Assembly (NCBI GenBank): GCA_965214625.1
Contig: OZ243962.1
Span: 868,001-932,000, forward strand
Direction of reading: 5' to 3'
From: G965214625 sp965214625
GTDB taxonomy: Bacteria > Pseudomonadota > Gammaproteobacteria > Arenicellales > Poriferihabitantaceae
DNA length: 64,000 bases
Shown here: piece by piece, positions 38,541-48,570 of the stretch
Layout of the letters: each line of letters begins with the position of its first letter
Position numbering within the stretch: the stretch's first letter is position 1
Notes under the pieces: generated by a model
The model's database searches: none
What the model saw: the letters and a program-made list of their open reading frames with translations, nothing else
What the model was told of the DNA's origin: nothing
Made by a program: the position numbers and the translations under genes

Positions 38541-38576
38541 CAGCCCGCTTTATCCGGCGAAATCAAGCCAGTCTGC

Positions 38577-39995
38577 ATGGACAATACGCTCAGCCATCTC
38601 AGTGCACTGGAGGCCCTTGAGCTGTTTCGTTCCAAACAGCTCTCGCCCGTCGAATTGATGAATGCGATCCGGGATCAGACCGAGCGAATGGAACCCCATA
38701 TCAATGCGTTTACCGATACCTATTTTGACGAGGCCCTTTCGCAGGCCAAAGCGGCTGAAAATCGGTATCTGACGGGCACGGCAAGAGGCCTCGAGGGCAT
38801 TCCGCTGGCGGTCAAGGATGAATTCAGGGTCGCCGGCAAACGAAGAACGTCCGGTTCACTGGTTTACCGGAACCGAACGGATGAGATCACGGATGTCATT
38901 ATTGAACGACTGGTCTCCCAGGGGGCCATCATTCACGCCAAAACAGCCACCCCAGAATTCTGTCTGCTCGGTTCATGCCACTCCCGTCTGTGGGGCGTGA
39001 CCCGCAATCCCTGGAATCTGGCGATCACGCCCGGCGGCTCATCCGGGGGGTCAGGCGCATCCCTTGCGGCAGGGACAACGGTATTGGCCACCGGGACCGA
39101 TATCGGCGGATCGATTCGCATTCCTGCTGCTTTGTGCGGGATCGTCGGCTACAAGCCACCCTATGGCAGAAATCCTGAAATACCGGTGTTTAATCTGGAT
39201 TTTTACAGCCATTCAGGGCCTATGACCCGCACCGTGGGCGATGCCGCCTTAATGCAGAACGCCATCTCAGGGTTTCATGAGCGGGATATTGCGACACTGA
39301 GGGAGAAGGTGATTCTTGATCCGTCCGGAGTGCCCGACTCACTGACCGGATTTCGGATTGGGTACAGTCTTGATCTGGGTTTTATGGAAATTGACCGGGA
39401 CGTGGACCACAACACTCGCGAGGCACTGGATCGACTTGCCTCCATGGGTGCCCGGGTCGAACCGGTTGATCTCCACTGGACAGCCGGCATTATCGAGGCC
39501 GTCCATCACTACTGGTCGCACAACTGGGCGGCTTCCATGGTGTCCCTGCTGGAGCGGCATCGCGATGAACTGACCGAATATGCGGTGTGGTTTTTGGAAC
39601 GGGCCGGTCACAGTTCACTCCTTGACTACCATGAATCAATGAAAACGGCTGTGGCAATGTATGATCAATTCGGTCCCCTGATGACGCAATATGATGCCTT
39701 CGTGTGTCCCACTTTGGCGACCACCGGCATTCCGGCGACATTCACCTGGCCGGAAAGTGACTACACCATCAATGGACGGACTGAAACCAAAGAGGAGGAA
39801 TACTGGAGTCTGACGTATCCGTTCAATGTGCTCAGTCGTTGTCCGGTGCTGTCTGTACCGAGTGGCCGAGCCGCCAACGGGATTCCGACCGGCATCCAGA
39901 TTGTCGGGCGAACCTATGATGATGAAACCGTTTTTTCGATTGCCAGTGCCTATCAGTCGATTTATCCTTTTGTGCCCCCTGCCCTGGAGTTTTGA
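38577..39995 (+). CDS. Amidase signature family hydrolase
   Basis: 472 residues. Ser-cisSer-Lys triad residues visible: Lys in PLAVKDEFRVAG, the Gly/Ser-rich signature GGSSGGSGASLAAG, and the nucleophile region TDIGGSIRIPAALCG. Hydrolyses a linear or acyl amide; the family includes indoleacetamide, urethane and allophanate hydrolases and GatA, but there are no gatB/C neighbours. Its place between potD and a deacetylase-like gene suggests it acts on an imported amide or acylated amine. Stop is separated by one base from the next ATG. Confidence 0.88.
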   Translation: MDNTLSHLSALEALELFRSKQLSPVELMNAIRDQTERMEPHINAFTDTYFDEALSQAKAAENRYLTGTARGLEGIPLAVKDEFRVAGKRRTSGSLVYRNRTDEITDVIIERLVSQGAIIHAKTATPEFCLLGSCHSRLWGVTRNPWNLAITPGGSSGGSGASLAAGTTVLATGTDIGGSIRIPAALCGIVGYKPPYGRNPEIPVFNLDFYSHSGPMTRTVGDAALMQNAISGFHERDIATLREKVILDPSGVPDSLTGFRIGYSLDLGFMEIDRDVDHNTREALDRLASMGARVEPVDLHWTAGIIEAVHHYWSHNWAASMVSLLERHRDELTEYAVWFLERAGHSSLLDYHESMKTAVAMYDQFGPLMTQYDAFVCPTLATTGIPATFTWPESDYTINGRTETKEEEYWSLTYPFNVLSRCPVLSVPSGRAANGIPTGIQIVGRTYDDETVFSIASAYQSIYPFVPPALEF

Positions 39996-39996
39996 C

Positions 39997-41025
39997 ATGA
40001 AAGTAATCTGCAACGAAGACCATCGTCTGCATTTTCCGAAAGGAGAACTGGCGGGGGGGCAACTGGTGAGGCCGTATGAGTGTCCCGAACGGTGGGACCA
40101 GATTATGGAGTCCCTGCGACAACAGGGATTCACCGATCTGTCACCACCCAATCCCCCTGATATGGATAATGTCAGGCAGATACATGCCGCAGATTATCTC
40201 GCTTTTTTGGAAACAGCCTGGGATCAATGGTGCCAGGCCGGGTTTGAGGGGGATGCAATTCCCACGGTCATTCCGGCCCGCCGCATGCGACAGACGGAGC
40301 CGGATTTCATCGACGGCAAGCTCGGTTATTTTTGTATGGCGGTCGAGACTGCGATCACTTCGGGCACCTGGCAAGCCGCGACCTCAGCGGCCGCCATTGC
40401 CCAGACCGCGCAAAAGGCAATCTCCCAAGGGCAACCGTCCGCGTTTGCATTATGTCGCCCGCCGGGACATCATGCGGCCGCTGACCTCTACGGAGGATAT
40501 TGTTTTTTGAACAATGCCGCCATCGCCGCCCAGGGTTTCCTGAATGAGGGTGCCGCGCGCGTTGCCATACTGGATATTGATTTCCATCACGGTAACGGGA
40601 CGCAGGATATTTTCTATCAACGCAGCGATGTCCTTTTCCTGTCGCTGCACGGCGACCCCAAAGAAGCCTTTCCCCACTTTTTGGGCTATGCGGATGAAAC
40701 CGGCCGTGGGGAGGGTATCGGATTGAATGTCAACTATCCGCTGCCCCCCTTGACCCGGTACCCGAAATGGAAAGAGGCCTTGTTGGATGCACTTGTCAAA
40801 ATTGGACATTTTCATCCGGATGTCCTGGTGGTCTCCCTAGGCGTCGACACCTTCGAACGGGATCCAATCTGTTTTTTCAAACTGACCTCCCAAGACTACA
40901 CGGATTGCGGTGCCACGTTGGCCACCTTGGGGCTGCCAACGCTGTTCGTGATGGAAGGCGGATACGCCGTTGACGAAATCGGCACCAATACCGTCAATGT
41001 GCTGACCGGGTTTCTCAATGGCTGA
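39997..41025 (+). CDS. Histone-deacetylase-family amidohydrolase (acetylpolyamine deacetylase-like)
   Basis: 342 residues, zinc-dependent arginase/deacetylase fold. Active site: PPGHHAAADLYGGYCFLNN (His pair), zinc ligands in LDIDFHHGNGT and the later Asp in SLGVDTFE, catalytic Tyr region MEGGYAVDEIG. The length and the Glu/Asp-rich N-terminal loop fit bacterial acetylpolyamine amidohydrolases, which release acetate from N-acetylputrescine or similar. Start ATG 39997 has GGAG eight bases upstream. Location directly in the polyamine cluster supports that substrate. Confidence 0.9.
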   Translation: MKVICNEDHRLHFPKGELAGGQLVRPYECPERWDQIMESLRQQGFTDLSPPNPPDMDNVRQIHAADYLAFLETAWDQWCQAGFEGDAIPTVIPARRMRQTEPDFIDGKLGYFCMAVETAITSGTWQAATSAAAIAQTAQKAISQGQPSAFALCRPPGHHAAADLYGGYCFLNNAAIAAQGFLNEGAARVAILDIDFHHGNGTQDIFYQRSDVLFLSLHGDPKEAFPHFLGYADETGRGEGIGLNVNYPLPPLTRYPKWKEALLDALVKIGHFHPDVLVVSLGVDTFERDPICFFKLTSQDYTDCGATLATLGLPTLFVMEGGYAVDEIGTNTVNVLTGFLNG

Positions 41026-41156
41026 TGGGGAACAACGACATGGGCAAATCCAATGAGCCCCTGGCAACCCGCCTTGTTGTCGATTCGCTCGCCTCAGTAC
41101 AAAAACAATACCAAACCCCAAGCAGGACACCGCCCTGTTGCAAAACCGGTTAAATC

Positions 41157-43250
41157 ATGAATCAACAACGCATGAGCAAACGGGATCGCCGGTACGACAT
41201 TCTTTTTGAACCCAAGGACATCGGTCCGGTCACCGCAAAAAACCGATTTTTTCAAGTGCCGCACTGCAATGGCGGTGGCTACCGCGATCCTTCTGCGGTA
41301 GCCAAGATGCGTCATATCAAAGCCGAGGGGGGATGGGCCGTCATCAATACCGAACAGGCAGAAATCCATCCCACATCGGAGATCGCCCCCTTCATAGAAC
41401 TTCGAATCTGGGATGAAAAGGATCTGCCGATGCTGCAAAGAATCACGGATGCGATCCATGCACACGATGCACTGGCGGGAATCGAGCTTTGTTATAACGG
41501 CATGAACGGACCGAACCTCTATTCAAGGGAGGTACCGATGGGGCCGATCAATATCCCCATCGGTACCTTTACCAATGATCCCGTTCAGGCAAAGGCCATG
41601 GACAAGCAGGATATACGGAATCTGAGAAAATGGCATCGTCAGGCGGCAGTCCGTGCCAAACGGGCCGGTTTCGATCTGGTCTACGTATACGGTGCCCATG
41701 GCTTTGGTGCGGTACAGCACTTTCTGTCCAGACGAACCAATCATCGCTGTGATGAATATGGCGGCAGTCTTGAAAACAGGGCCCGATTGTTAAAGGAACT
41801 GATCGAGGAAACCAGGGAAGCCATCGGTGATACCTGTGCGATTCCGGTCAGGATACTCGTGGACGAAATGCTGGGTGACGGCGGTGTGACCAATACGGAA
41901 CTCAGGGAGGTCGTCGAAATGCTGTCCGATTTACCTGATTTGTGGGATTTCACCCATGGCAACTGGGCGGATGACTCCGCAACCGCCCGGTTCAAGGACG
42001 AAGCGGCACAGGAACATCTTGTCAGGGGGTTGAAACAACTGACCTGCAGACCGGTCGTCGGTGTCGGTCGATTCACCTCGCCCGACACCATGGTCAGACA
42101 AATCACGGCGGGTATCCTGGATTTTATCGGATGCGCCCGACCTTCCATTGCGGATCCCTTTATCCCTAACAAGATCGATGCAGGACGAGAGGATGATATT
42201 CGAGAATGTATCGGCTGCAATATCTGTGTCACCGGTGACATGACAGGGGGACTGAGTCGTTGCACCCAAAACCCAACTTTCATGGAGGAGTGGCGTAAAG
42301 ACTGGCACCCGGAGACGATGAACCCGAAAGGCCCGTCACACAATGTCCTGATCATTGGCGCCGGACCGGCGGGCCTCGAAGCCGCCCGCGCACTGGGGCA
42401 AAGAGGGTACGAAGTGCTGGTCGCCGAGGCAGGCACCGAGTTGGGTGGACGTGTCACCAAAGAAAGCCAATTGCCCGGGCTGGCGAGTTGGATTCGGGTC
42501 CGTGATTACCGACAATATCAGCTGTCCAAAATGCCCAATGTCAGCATTTATTTCGAAAGCGAACTGAATGCCCGGCAGGTGCTTGAATTTGAGCTTCAAC
42601 ACATTGCCATCGCCACCGGGGCACGCTGGAGAAGGGATGGTGTGGCCCGCTATCACCTGTCACCGGTGCCTGTTGATGAAACAGCCCATATCATCACGCC
42701 TGACGACATCATGGAAGGCTATCTGCCCAGGGGCCACATCGTACTTTACGATGACGATCACTATTACATGGGCGGGGTATTGGCAGAACGATTGGTTCAA
42801 CTGGGCTGCACGGTGACCCTGGTCACCCCTTCGGTACGGGTATCCGACTGGACAACAAATACACTGGAACAACATTTTATCCAGAAAAAACTGTTACAGT
42901 TGGGTGTGACCATCGTCACCACCCATGCTGTCACCAAAATCTGCCGCCATCAGGTCGAGGTGGAATGCATCTATAGCGGAAGAAAAAGCGAGCTTGAATG
43001 TGACAGTACATTACTGGTTACCAGTGCTTTACCGCAGGATCAGCTCTGGCAGGCGCTGTCTGCACAAAAAGACAAATGGCCCGATGCAGGGATCAAGTCG
43101 ATTCAGGTCATTGGTGATGCACTGGCTCCCGCACCGATTGCGTGGGCAACCTATGCCGGACATCGTTATGCGCGAGAACTGGATACCGAAATCGACCCGG
43201 ATGTACCCGCATTCAAACGGGAGGTGGTTGCCCTGTCAACTGATTGGTAA
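41157..43250 (+). CDS. FMN/4Fe-4S/ADP amine dehydrogenase, histamine-dehydrogenase-like pocket
   Basis: 697 residues, homologous over its full length to trimethylamine dehydrogenase: N-terminal FMN barrel, 4Fe-4S cluster and a C-terminal nucleotide-binding half (LIIGAGPAGLEAARAL). Cys37 (VPHCNGGG) matches the covalent 6-S-cysteinyl-FMN residue; cluster ligands are Cys351, 354, 357 and 369. The substrate bowl differs from trimethylamine dehydrogenase (Tyr60, Trp264, Trp355): here Gln67, Trp263, Asp361, the set I recall for histamine dehydrogenase. So a primary or charged diamine is likelier than trimethylamine. It would oxidatively deaminate the amine and pass electrons to an electron-transfer flavoprotein. 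Follows the deacetylase gene by 131 bases. Confidence 0.88.
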   Translation: MNQQRMSKRDRRYDILFEPKDIGPVTAKNRFFQVPHCNGGGYRDPSAVAKMRHIKAEGGWAVINTEQAEIHPTSEIAPFIELRIWDEKDLPMLQRITDAIHAHDALAGIELCYNGMNGPNLYSREVPMGPINIPIGTFTNDPVQAKAMDKQDIRNLRKWHRQAAVRAKRAGFDLVYVYGAHGFGAVQHFLSRRTNHRCDEYGGSLENRARLLKELIEETREAIGDTCAIPVRILVDEMLGDGGVTNTELREVVEMLSDLPDLWDFTHGNWADDSATARFKDEAAQEHLVRGLKQLTCRPVVGVGRFTSPDTMVRQITAGILDFIGCARPSIADPFIPNKIDAGREDDIRECIGCNICVTGDMTGGLSRCTQNPTFMEEWRKDWHPETMNPKGPSHNVLIIGAGPAGLEAARALGQRGYEVLVAEAGTELGGRVTKESQLPGLASWIRVRDYRQYQLSKMPNVSIYFESELNARQVLEFELQHIAIATGARWRRDGVARYHLSPVPVDETAHIITPDDIMEGYLPRGHIVLYDDDHYYMGGVLAERLVQLGCTVTLVTPSVRVSDWTTNTLEQHFIQKKLLQLGVTIVTTHAVTKICRHQVEVECIYSGRKSELECDSTLLVTSALPQDQLWQALSAQKDKWPDAGIKSIQVIGDALAPAPIAWATYAGHRYARELDTEIDPDVPAFKREVVALSTDW

Positions 43251-43332
43251 CGGCACAAGCTGTATGACCGGGTGTTAACGGTCCGACAGGCGCAGCTCGT
43301 CATCGGAAATGACGGTGATCCTCATTTTTCGA

Positions 43333-43360
43333 TTCACATTTATTGTCTTTTGCATATAAT
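43333..43360 (+). promoter_or_regulatory. Sigma-70 promoter for the coiled-coil protein
   Basis: TTCACA (43333-43338), 16-base spacer, TATAAT (43355-43360), predicting a start near 43367 and a leader of about 33 bases before the GTG at 43400. A convincing match, separating this gene from the amine cluster. Confidence 0.65.
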
Positions 43361-43399
43361 ACGCCTCCGGCAATTTTGAGATTCGAAGGGGAGATTTGC

Positions 43400-44191
43400 G
43401 TGGATCAGGCAGAATTAGAACTGAAGATAGATGTATGGAAAAAACTTGCATTAAGCAAGCAGATGTTAATCAGCGTGGCAATCGACAGTTTAGGGCTGGA
43501 TCCAGAATGCAAGATGGATGAATTCAAGAAGGAACTGGACTTGGCAATCACCAAAGGAAAGAATGCGGAAGACACCATCAGCCAGATCAGAAAGGAAGCC
43601 AATGACGCGATCATGGAAATGGAAAAGAAGGTCACACAGGCAGAGAAACTAGTCAAATCGTCGGAACAGGAAAAGGAAACCGCGATCAAGGCCAAAGCGA
43701 GTATGGAAAAGAGTGTCATCGCAGCACGGGAAACCAATGCGGCTGAATTGAAAAAAGCGCAGACCCAGCTTGGGGAAAAAGACAAGGCGCTGAAAATGAT
43801 CAAAGTCGCACTGGCTGACAGTCCGGAAAATGTGGTTCGAAAATTAAAGAACCTGAAAAAGGAAAAATTCGACGAATCCACGGCACGGAAACGAGCCGAA
43901 GAGGAAGCACGCACTCTGAAAAAAGACAAACAGCGGCTTGAAAAGGAGCACGATGAAATCAAAAAAGTGCTTGAACAAAGCACCAAACTGGCGACCCTTC
44001 ATCGGGAGTTGCATGCCTTGAGCACCGCCCAGCATGGTGAACTCGAAAAACTGCATGAGGGCGAGACAGCACCGGAAAAAATACCTGAGCTGGATGAAAC
44101 ACTGCTGGAGGGAATCGAACAAGCGGCCAATCAGGACAAGAGCGCAAACCCGTCATCTGCAAAGAAAAAGACCGATAAAAAGAAACGATGA
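43400..44191 (+). CDS. Coiled-coil protein of unknown function
   Basis: 263 residues, highly charged (Lys/Glu/Ala-rich), almost wholly helical. Residues about 40-210 have the heptad spacing of a long coiled coil (KKELDLAITKGKNAEDTIS through KDKQRLEKEHDEIKKVL), ending in a lysine-rich tail (AKKKTDKKKR). No signal peptide. GTG start chosen because AGGGGAG lies six bases upstream; ATG 43343 upstream falls within the promoter. I do not recognise a named family; the size and make-up are like cytoplasmic structural or filament-associated proteins. Confidence 0.72.
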   Translation: MDQAELELKIDVWKKLALSKQMLISVAIDSLGLDPECKMDEFKKELDLAITKGKNAEDTISQIRKEANDAIMEMEKKVTQAEKLVKSSEQEKETAIKAKASMEKSVIAARETNAAELKKAQTQLGEKDKALKMIKVALADSPENVVRKLKNLKKEKFDESTARKRAEEEARTLKKDKQRLEKEHDEIKKVLEQSTKLATLHRELHALSTAQHGELEKLHEGETAPEKIPELDETLLEGIEQAANQDKSANPSSAKKKTDKKKR

Positions 44192-44386
44192 CCGAAAACC
44201 GTGCCTGACATCACAAACGGTCACGAGTCTGCTCTCACCAGGATCCTTCCTTTCATTCCTAAAAATCCAGTGCGATGGTGCACTGTCTTGTCACTTCGTC
44301 ACCTGGTGTTCGGCAACCGGATCAAGTCCAGCCCCCACCAGTGACCTAAAAAAACAGGCGGGAGACAGCAGTATCTCTAGTCCCTG

Positions 44387-46831
44387 CTATGCTCTCAACC
44401 GCGCATTGTGTCGGTCCCAGAGCGGTTCATTGGCCAACACGGTCACCTTTCTCCTCTCCCCGAGCAACTCGACCTCAAGCGGCTGTCCGACACCGGCATA
44501 GGGCAAATCGACATAGGCAAATCCCAAGCTTCGGCCGATGCTGTGTCCATATCCCCCGGAGGTGGTGACTCCAACGGGTTTTTCTCCGTCGAGCAGCGGT
44601 TCACCGCCGACAATATCATTATCGCCTACTTCGACATCCAGATAAACCAGCTTGATATCAATTCCCCTTTCCATGATGTTCAATGTTGCCGCACGACCGA
44701 TAAAATCCTCCTTGTCCCTGGAAAAGAAACGTTCAATGTCAGCTTCGACAACCGATATTTCATTGGTCAGCTCTGCACCCCATCCCTTGTAGGCTTTTTC
44801 CAGTCTCAGGGAATTGACCGCATAGGTCCCAAAGTTGGCTATGCCGTGGGCTTCCCCAGCCGCCCAGACCGCTTCATACAAGGGCAGAAAATCCCCCATG
44901 GGGCAATGAAGCTCCCAGCCCAGTTCGCCGACATAATTCACCCGCAAGGCCCGAACCTTAATCCCATTTATTTCAATTTCCTTGCCCGTCAGCCATCTGA
45001 ACGAAGTGTTCGACAAGTCACTTCGGGTCAAACCGGAAAGAACGACCCGAGATGCCGGCCCCGCGACCACCAACACGCCCCAGTCATCGGTAATATTAGC
45101 AATGGATACATCCTCCCCGGCAACCACCCCCTGAGTCAAAATCGCCAGATCCCTGTCTTCGCTGGTCGCCCCGGAAAGGACATAATAGTGTCCCTCTCCC
45201 AGTCGGGTCACGGTTGACTCTCCATTGAGTCGACCTTCTGGAGACAGGTAATGGGTCAGCGTGATACCGCCGTCCCGGCCAGGCATTTTATTTGCACTGA
45301 CCCGGTTCAGCAACTGCTCCGCATCGCGTCCCCGGACATCATATTTTGCAAAGCTGGACAAGTCCAAAATCCCGACCCGTTCCCGCACTGCCCGACATTC
45401 ATCGGCAACAACCTCGAAGGTATTATTGTGTCGGAATCCCACCTCTTCGACCCGTCCGTCCAGGGAAAACCATTTCGCCCTCTCCCATCCATTGGTCGCC
45501 GCATAGACTGCTCCACGGGATTCAAGTATCTCGTACAACGGTGTCGTGCGCTGTCGGCGGGCCGCCGGACGCTCTTCGCCTGGCAAGTGAAGCTTGTACA
45601 TATGCTCATAATCCTGATGCGACATGCTCCTTGTATAATCACCCGGTGCAAAATCACTGAACCGTCTCGGGTCAACACCCGCCATATTGATTTCTGCGTC
45701 GCCATAGATCATCCACTGCGACAGGTACTTGCCCGACCCGGCCCCGGCCGCAATACCAATCGAGGCGCCGTTACATTGCCAGAAATTCCGCAACCCGGCC
45801 GCCGGCCCCAAAAACGGATTACTGTCGGGGGTATGGGGAATGGCACCGCAAACCACCCGTTTGATCCCGAGTTCTGCCCACATCGGGACCCGCTCCATCA
45901 CCCGTTCGACATAGGGCATGATGTTGTCAAAGTTCGGATCAAACAATTCATTTTCCGAATTCCACTCCGGCCAGCCGTCACGGTGCGTCCAGCACTCTTC
46001 GGACTGGGCCATTTCATAAATTCCAATCAATCCAGACTTCTGTTCCTGACGGTAATATGAAGACGGATAGGGGTCTCGGATCACCGGCATTTCCTTGTCC
46101 TGCTCCAAAAATGCCGGTACCGTGTCGGTCACGAGATAAGTATGCTTCATATTTATCATGGGAGTATCAGTCCCCACCATCTGGCTGACTTGCCGGGCAT
46201 AGCAACCCGCCGCATTGACGACATGTTCCGCAATCACACGACCTTGTTCCGTGATCACTTCCCAATCACCGGATGCCCGTTGATTGATCGCCGTAACACG
46301 ATTCCCTGTCACGATGGTCGCGCCATTTTGACGGGCCCCCTTTGCCATTGCATTGCAGACACCGGCCGGGTCGACATGTCCATCGGACAGGGTCCATGCC
46401 CCGGCCAGCACGCCCTCAATATTGACATGGGGCACCAGCTCCCTGATTTTTGCCGGATCGATGATCTCGCAGTCAAACCCGATCAATTTGCCAACCGACG
46501 CAACCCGTTGAAACCATTCCACCTCAGCCGCCTTCAAGGCAAAGCGTATGCCGCCACAACCATGCCAGCTGACATATTGTCCGGTGATCTGTTCGAGTTT
46601 CGGGTAAAGTCGCACCCCGTGATCGTGTATTTTTGCCATGTTGTAATCGGCAATAAAACTGGGGCACTGTCCGGCGGCATGCCAGGTCGAACCCGATGTC
46701 AATTCCCCCTTTTCGATTAATACACTGTCGCACCACCCTTCTTCTGCCAGGTGGTAAAGCAGGCTCGCACCCATAATCCCGCCACCAACGATGACCACTC
46801 TCGCCTGATCGGGCAATTGCTTGGAATTCAT
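44387..46831 (-). CDS. Dimethylglycine/sarcosine dehydrogenase-like flavoprotein (DAO + GcvT domains)
   Basis: 814 residues. N-terminal FAD domain (VVIVGGGIMGASLLYHLA) with His51 in GSTWHAAGQ, the usual site of covalent FAD in dimethylglycine and sarcosine dehydrogenases; then an oxidoreductase middle and a C-terminal GcvT-type folate domain (from about residue 430; YVGELGWELHCP, YAVNSLRLEKAYKGWG). Oxidative N-demethylation with transfer of the one-carbon unit to tetrahydrofolate is the family reaction. It is 15 bases downstream of the MttB-like gene, so the two likely act in one methylated-amine route. The exact substrate is not fixed by sequence. Confidence 0.9.
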   Translation of the reverse strand: MNSKQLPDQARVVIVGGGIMGASLLYHLAEEGWCDSVLIEKGELTSGSTWHAAGQCPSFIADYNMAKIHDHGVRLYPKLEQITGQYVSWHGCGGIRFALKAAEVEWFQRVASVGKLIGFDCEIIDPAKIRELVPHVNIEGVLAGAWTLSDGHVDPAGVCNAMAKGARQNGATIVTGNRVTAINQRASGDWEVITEQGRVIAEHVVNAAGCYARQVSQMVGTDTPMINMKHTYLVTDTVPAFLEQDKEMPVIRDPYPSSYYRQEQKSGLIGIYEMAQSEECWTHRDGWPEWNSENELFDPNFDNIMPYVERVMERVPMWAELGIKRVVCGAIPHTPDSNPFLGPAAGLRNFWQCNGASIGIAAGAGSGKYLSQWMIYGDAEINMAGVDPRRFSDFAPGDYTRSMSHQDYEHMYKLHLPGEERPAARRQRTTPLYEILESRGAVYAATNGWERAKWFSLDGRVEEVGFRHNNTFEVVADECRAVRERVGILDLSSFAKYDVRGRDAEQLLNRVSANKMPGRDGGITLTHYLSPEGRLNGESTVTRLGEGHYYVLSGATSEDRDLAILTQGVVAGEDVSIANITDDWGVLVVAGPASRVVLSGLTRSDLSNTSFRWLTGKEIEINGIKVRALRVNYVGELGWELHCPMGDFLPLYEAVWAAGEAHGIANFGTYAVNSLRLEKAYKGWGAELTNEISVVEADIERFFSRDKEDFIGRAATLNIMERGIDIKLVYLDVEVGDNDIVGGEPLLDGEKPVGVTTSGGYGHSIGRSLGFAYVDLPYAGVGQPLEVELLGERRKVTVLANEPLWDRHNARLRA

Positions 46832-46846
46832 TGACGTTCGCTCTCT

Positions 46847-48436
46847 TTAGATCTGGATTGTTCTCAACCCGGGGGTCATCTGGTCACGCGGCAATCGTAT
46901 ATCGAAGCGTTGCCTTATTCTGGCATCCAGTGCCTCAGAGATGTGCGTCGGGAAATGCGTATCGAGAATTTCCTGTGTCAACTGTCTCGCCCGGGTATTC
47001 ACCGGGTTGCCGCCCATTTCCATCCACTCGGCCGGTGCCAGCCGATCCCCCACTTCAGGGTAGACATAATCCCTCTCCATTCGTGACAAGGTGGCATGAT
47101 GTCCAAGGAAATGCTCCGGCCCATTCAGACAGACATCCGTAATCGTCTCAAGGGCCAGATTATCTGCATCGATTTCAACCCCCCTGATGCTGCGGTTAAT
47201 GGAACCGAGCATGTCATTATCAATGGTGCACCCCTCAAAACTGAACCCCAGCAAACTGCCTTGCATACCGGCTGACTCATAGACCAGATTGGTACCGCTG
47301 TGCCCCGCGAGCGTCAGCGTATACCCCTTCTCAAAGCCTGATTGGGCATCCGGGATCTTGGCATCCGCCATGCCGGCTGCGATCCCGGTCGGAAGATTCA
47401 GATATCGCCCAACCTGTCCACAGGCGGCCATCAACACCGCTTGTTCACCCGAACCGCCGCTCATCGCGCCCGTTCGAAGATCAGAGACAAAGGGCCATGG
47501 GCCGAAGATGGTCGGATGGCCCGGTGTAATCAGGTTGACATAGGCCAGTGCCGCCAGGCACTCGGCACATTCCTGTACCACAGCACCGGCCAGAGACGCC
47601 GGACTGGTCGCACCGGCCTGGCCCGCCGCCAACAGCAGAATCGGCATCCCCCCCCGTGTGCAGACCTCAAGCACCCGGCAGGCATCCTCCGCAAAACGCA
47701 GGGGAGGGACCACGAAACAACACGACAGACTGGCAAAAGGTCGTGCCCGCCATTGATCTTCTCCCCCCGCTATTTCATGCAGGAGTCGGAGTCCTTCTTC
47801 TGCATGGGCGGGATCCACATAGCTGACACCACAGTGTTTGGCCGTACCCGACACCGACGCATAGGTCGTGTTCAGGTCCATCGCGGCGGGACTTTCAATA
47901 TCCCGCGCCACCATGCAGCGCTGAAAAAAATGAATATGTTCATGATGATCCACCAAGCGGGCCGCGTCATACAGGTCCTGTACGGTTGATTCCCGGTAGC
48001 TGCCGGCCGCGGGGTACTGGTCGTGCCGTTTCCACTCGTCCACCACGTGAACCGCCGCCCCCGCGGTCCCGAAATACACTTGGGCACCTGACAGATGCAT
48101 ATCATGTTCGGGGGATTGTCCATACAGGGTGATATCCCGTGCACACACGCTCAGCGCATCCTCAATCATGGATCTTGGGAACAGCAGCCTGCCTTCCGGC
48201 GTCAGTTGTCCGCCGCCCTTGGTAACGATATCGATGCACGAGGGGATCGCCCGGCTGAAACCGACATTTTCCAGCAGGTCCAGCATCGCTTCGTACACCC
48301 TGCCCAACTCCGACTCGGTCAAGGGTAAGAACCGACCGCCCGCCAGCCCCGGTCGCACCGGCTTGTCCGCAGCAGCTAACGGCGCCGCACGCAGCGCCTT
48401 TCTCGCCTCCCGACCCCCTGCTCTTCTTGATGACAT
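46847..48436 (-). CDS. MttB-superfamily methyltransferase (non-pyrrolysine)
   Basis: 529 residues, trimethylamine methyltransferase family. Barrel hallmarks: LDLLENVGFSRAIPSC, VYFGTAGAAVHVVDEW, ITPGHPTIFGPWPF, SGGSGEQAVLMAACGQ, SAGMQGSLLGFSFEG. There is no in-frame UAG, so pyrrolysine is not used; such homologues demethylate glycine betaine, proline betaine, carnitine and similar quaternary amines to a corrinoid protein. No corrinoid protein or MtgA-like gene is in the window. First enzyme gene of the operon after the regulator. The first 25 residues are basic and poorly conserved (RRAGGREARKALRAAP), so the start may be internal. Confidence 0.88.
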   Translation of the reverse strand: MSSRRAGGREARKALRAAPLAAADKPVRPGLAGGRFLPLTESELGRVYEAMLDLLENVGFSRAIPSCIDIVTKGGGQLTPEGRLLFPRSMIEDALSVCARDITLYGQSPEHDMHLSGAQVYFGTAGAAVHVVDEWKRHDQYPAAGSYRESTVQDLYDAARLVDHHEHIHFFQRCMVARDIESPAAMDLNTTYASVSGTAKHCGVSYVDPAHAEEGLRLLHEIAGGEDQWRARPFASLSCCFVVPPLRFAEDACRVLEVCTRGGMPILLLAAGQAGATSPASLAGAVVQECAECLAALAYVNLITPGHPTIFGPWPFVSDLRTGAMSGGSGEQAVLMAACGQVGRYLNLPTGIAAGMADAKIPDAQSGFEKGYTLTLAGHSGTNLVYESAGMQGSLLGFSFEGCTIDNDMLGSINRSIRGVEIDADNLALETITDVCLNGPEHFLGHHATLSRMERDYVYPEVGDRLAPAEWMEMGGNPVNTRARQLTQEILDTHFPTHISEALDARIRQRFDIRLPRDQMTPGLRTIQI

Positions 48437-48570
48437 ATCACAATCCTGACGAGGTTAACCAGAAAGTATACAGTATTGATGAAACCGTGCTGACGAGGTT
48501 CACGCTTTACGACTTCAAATTCTGTTTCTGCGCCCCGGCCAATCGAACTGACCACCGGATATGACTCCTC

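Noticed and set aside
46847..48436. Pyrrolysine-containing MttB
   Set aside because: The frame has no internal UAG, so it is a non-pyrrolysine homologue.
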